64,000 nt of DNA from Pedobacter panaciterrae (GTDB lineage Bacteria > Bacteroidota > Bacteroidia > Sphingobacteriales > Sphingobacteriaceae): NCBI RefSeq assembly GCF_013204795.1, contig NZ_JABMKW010000003.1, positions 20,532 through 84,531 of the forward strand, read 5' to 3'. Under the pieces are notes generated by a model, which was not told where the DNA came from, did no database searches, and saw only the letters and a program-made list of their open reading frames with translations. The position numbers and the translations under genes were made by a program. Shown here piece after piece: positions 62,519-64,000 of the stretch; within the stretch, counting starts at the first letter, position 1, and each line of letters opens with the position of its first letter.

Positions 62519-63922
62519 TTAAGCTTTAACCAAAAAATGTGCTGGCATTTCTGCAGCATTTAACATAAAATTATGAAGCTCATAGTTTTTAATGAAAGGG
62601 GTTAACTGTTCTGAACCGGGACCAAACATTGTTAGCTCCACGTAATCTCCTGTATGGTTCATTCCTGCCCATTGCACATCGGTATACTTGCCCATAATCT
62701 TTCCATACTCATAAAATGGAAGATTCGACTCATTATATAGCTGGCCCGGAACGATATCTTTAAAATGAGCTACTAAAGATTTTACGTCTTCCAGTTTCAT
62801 CTCCAATCCCTGACTCTCCCTAATTATCTCTGTAATCTTTTGTTCACCAAATGATTGGTTTAATTGAGTAAGCAGCCAAGTATTACTATGTTTAAAATGT
62901 TGCAGACTGTCAAATTTCTTGTCGGCTTCATCAGCATAAAAAAGCCCAGGATTAGAATTACCATGATCTGTTGTTATGATTACCAAAGTTTCTCCATCCT
63001 TTTCAGCAAACTCTATTACTTTCCCAACTGCTTCATCAAAAGCCAATTGATCAAATATTAAACCTGCCACATCATTTGAATGTGCAGCCCAGTCTACCTT
63101 TCCAGCTTCAACCTGTAATGCAAAACCATTCTTATGGTCCTTCATTAGTTCTATGGCTTTCATCGTCATCTCAGCTATTGAAGGCACAGTCTTTATCAAT
63201 TCAGGGTCATTTTTTCGATCTACTTCATAAGGCAAACCATCTTCAGCAAACAATCCCAAAACCGGCTTTAATTTATCAAGAGCAAGCATTTCAGCACGGT
63301 TTTCTGCAACTTTAAAACCTTGGGTAAGGTATTTAGGTATAATGCTGCCATCTTTTCTTTCTGAATCAAAGTATTTGCTTCCACCACCCATCATCACATC
63401 AAATTTTAGTTCTAAATACATTTCTGCAATTAAAGCTTGTCCATCTCGGTTATCTATATTTACACAGAAGCCAGCCGGTGTGGCGTGGGTAATTGGAACT
63501 GTAGTTACACAGCCAACTTTCTTTCCACTCTCTTTAAATTTTTGAAGTATTGGCTGAGGTTTCTCTCCTCTCATCCCAACATTTAATGAGCCATTCCTTA
63601 CCCTCATTCCACCACCCCAGGATGAACTGGCAGCTGCTGAATCGGTAACCATTGAACTTGCTGAAGCCGTATCCATTAAAGCTCTTACAGCTTTGTTATT
63701 TCTATATAAGTCAAGCCATTTACTTCCTATGCCAAACGTACGGTTAGCATATAGATCGGCCATATTTAATGTTCCTGTACTCATGCCATCACTTACCATC
63801 ATAATGATATTTTTCGCCTTTTTTACTCCTCCGATCGGTTTGGCAATAACATCATGCAAACCAACAAAAGGCATACTTATACCAGCAAGTATTCCGCCTT
63901 TTAATAGTGATCTTCTATTCAT
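62519..63922 (-). CDS. Alkaline phosphatase with Tat signal
   Basis: 467 residues from the ATG at 63922; a TTG nine codons earlier is possible. The N-terminus MNRRSLLKGGILAGISMPFV is a twin-arginine signal, so the enzyme is exported folded. Alkaline phosphatase motifs are IIMMVSDGMSTGTLNM (first metal Asp), the Ser nucleophile in VTDSAAASSSWGGG, QVEAGKVDWAAHSNDV, IITTDHGNSNP and MNHTGDYVEL. It releases phosphate from monoesters in the periplasm with Zn or Ca. It ends at its own terminator at 62465. Confidence 0.95.
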   Translation of the reverse strand: MNRRSLLKGGILAGISMPFVGLHDVIAKPIGGVKKAKNIIMMVSDGMSTGTLNMADLYANRTFGIGSKWLDLYRNNKAVRALMDTASASSMVTDSAAASSSWGGGMRVRNGSLNVGMRGEKPQPILQKFKESGKKVGCVTTVPITHATPAGFCVNIDNRDGQALIAEMYLELKFDVMMGGGSKYFDSERKDGSIIPKYLTQGFKVAENRAEMLALDKLKPVLGLFAEDGLPYEVDRKNDPELIKTVPSIAEMTMKAIELMKDHKNGFALQVEAGKVDWAAHSNDVAGLIFDQLAFDEAVGKVIEFAEKDGETLVIITTDHGNSNPGLFYADEADKKFDSLQHFKHSNTWLLTQLNQSFGEQKITEIIRESQGLEMKLEDVKSLVAHFKDIVPGQLYNESNLPFYEYGKIMGKYTDVQWAGMNHTGDYVELTMFGPGSEQLTPFIKNYELHNFMLNAAEMPAHFLVKA

Positions 63923-64000
63923 ATACTTAAAAATATTTTCAATCAGCAAAGATCTATATGTACCATTAGAAATCCGGTCAGATAGAATTATGAAATTGTT

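Noticed and set aside
1..64000. tRNA, rRNA, CRISPR arrays, insertion sequences and prophage genes
   Set aside because: I looked for cloverleaf and CCA-like ends, repeat-spacer patterns, transposase frames and phage structural genes and found none that hold up.

Overview
The window is a 64 kb piece of a Bacteroidota chromosome, most likely Sphingobacteriaceae (Pedobacter or a close relative). The signs are a SusC/SusD pair, TonB-dependent and OMP-type receptors, a GLPGLI protein, a DUF2795 protein, -7 boxes of the form TAnnTTTG, few Shine-Dalgarno sequences and low-GC codon use. It is mostly housekeeping DNA with two carbohydrate islands. I found no rRNA, tRNA, insertion sequence, prophage or CRISPR array.

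Layout. 1-3004 (minus): a secreted GH9-ThuA fusion followed by the start of a TonB-dependent receptor that runs off the left edge. 3276-7865: an ankyrin protein paired with a large catalase, a luciferase-like monooxygenase and an unknown protein. 8040-14832: a tripartite RND efflux operon (TolC-type channel, RND pump, lipoprotein adaptor) closed by an AraC-type regulator. 14985-20926: a four-gene DNA repair cluster (exonuclease, ATP-dependent ligase, Lhr-Core helicase, PdeM endonuclease) with overlapping genes, behind a strongly structured leader. 20923-24386 (minus): a di-iron ferritin-like protein, bioA, a Nudix hydrolase and a CDF transporter. 24504-36000: an aminotransferase, a MacB-type permease, queA, ispD, small proteins, a cobalamin adenosyltransferase, an ABC ATPase, gatC, plsC, trpS, a deoxynucleoside kinase, kdsB and a lipoprotein. 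35633-47249: an OMP/GLPGLI pair, pyrG-yidC, an S9 peptidase and an SpmA-SpmB fusion. 47268-51547: small regulators, OsmC, a DEDDh-GIY-YIG nuclease, a secreted YciI-like protein and a PhyH-type dioxygenase. 51587-58682 (minus): a compact polysaccharide utilisation locus (SusC, SusD, GH78-like rhamnosidase). 58923-63922: an MpaB-type oxygenase, BON and SH3 proteins, a TPR-like lipoprotein and a Tat-type alkaline phosphatase.

Genes that act together: the efflux trio with its regulator; the repair cluster, whose stops and starts overlap; plsC-gatC-ABC ATPase-adenosyltransferase; trpS-kinase-kdsB-lipoprotein; CDF-Nudix-bioA; and the SusCD-rhamnosidase locus, which probably imports and cleaves rhamnose-containing glycans.

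The signals that genes do not explain are (i) the 145-nt, GC-rich, multi-hairpin leader at 14985-15127, which holds mutually exclusive stems; (ii) a dispersed family of palindromes sharing the core CGTCATYTC near 5893, 21602 and 53934, with related cores in two terminator loops; (iii) a TAGTACTTAG-type repeat at 25699 and 28431; and (iv) a hairpin-bounded intergenic block at 25856-25950.
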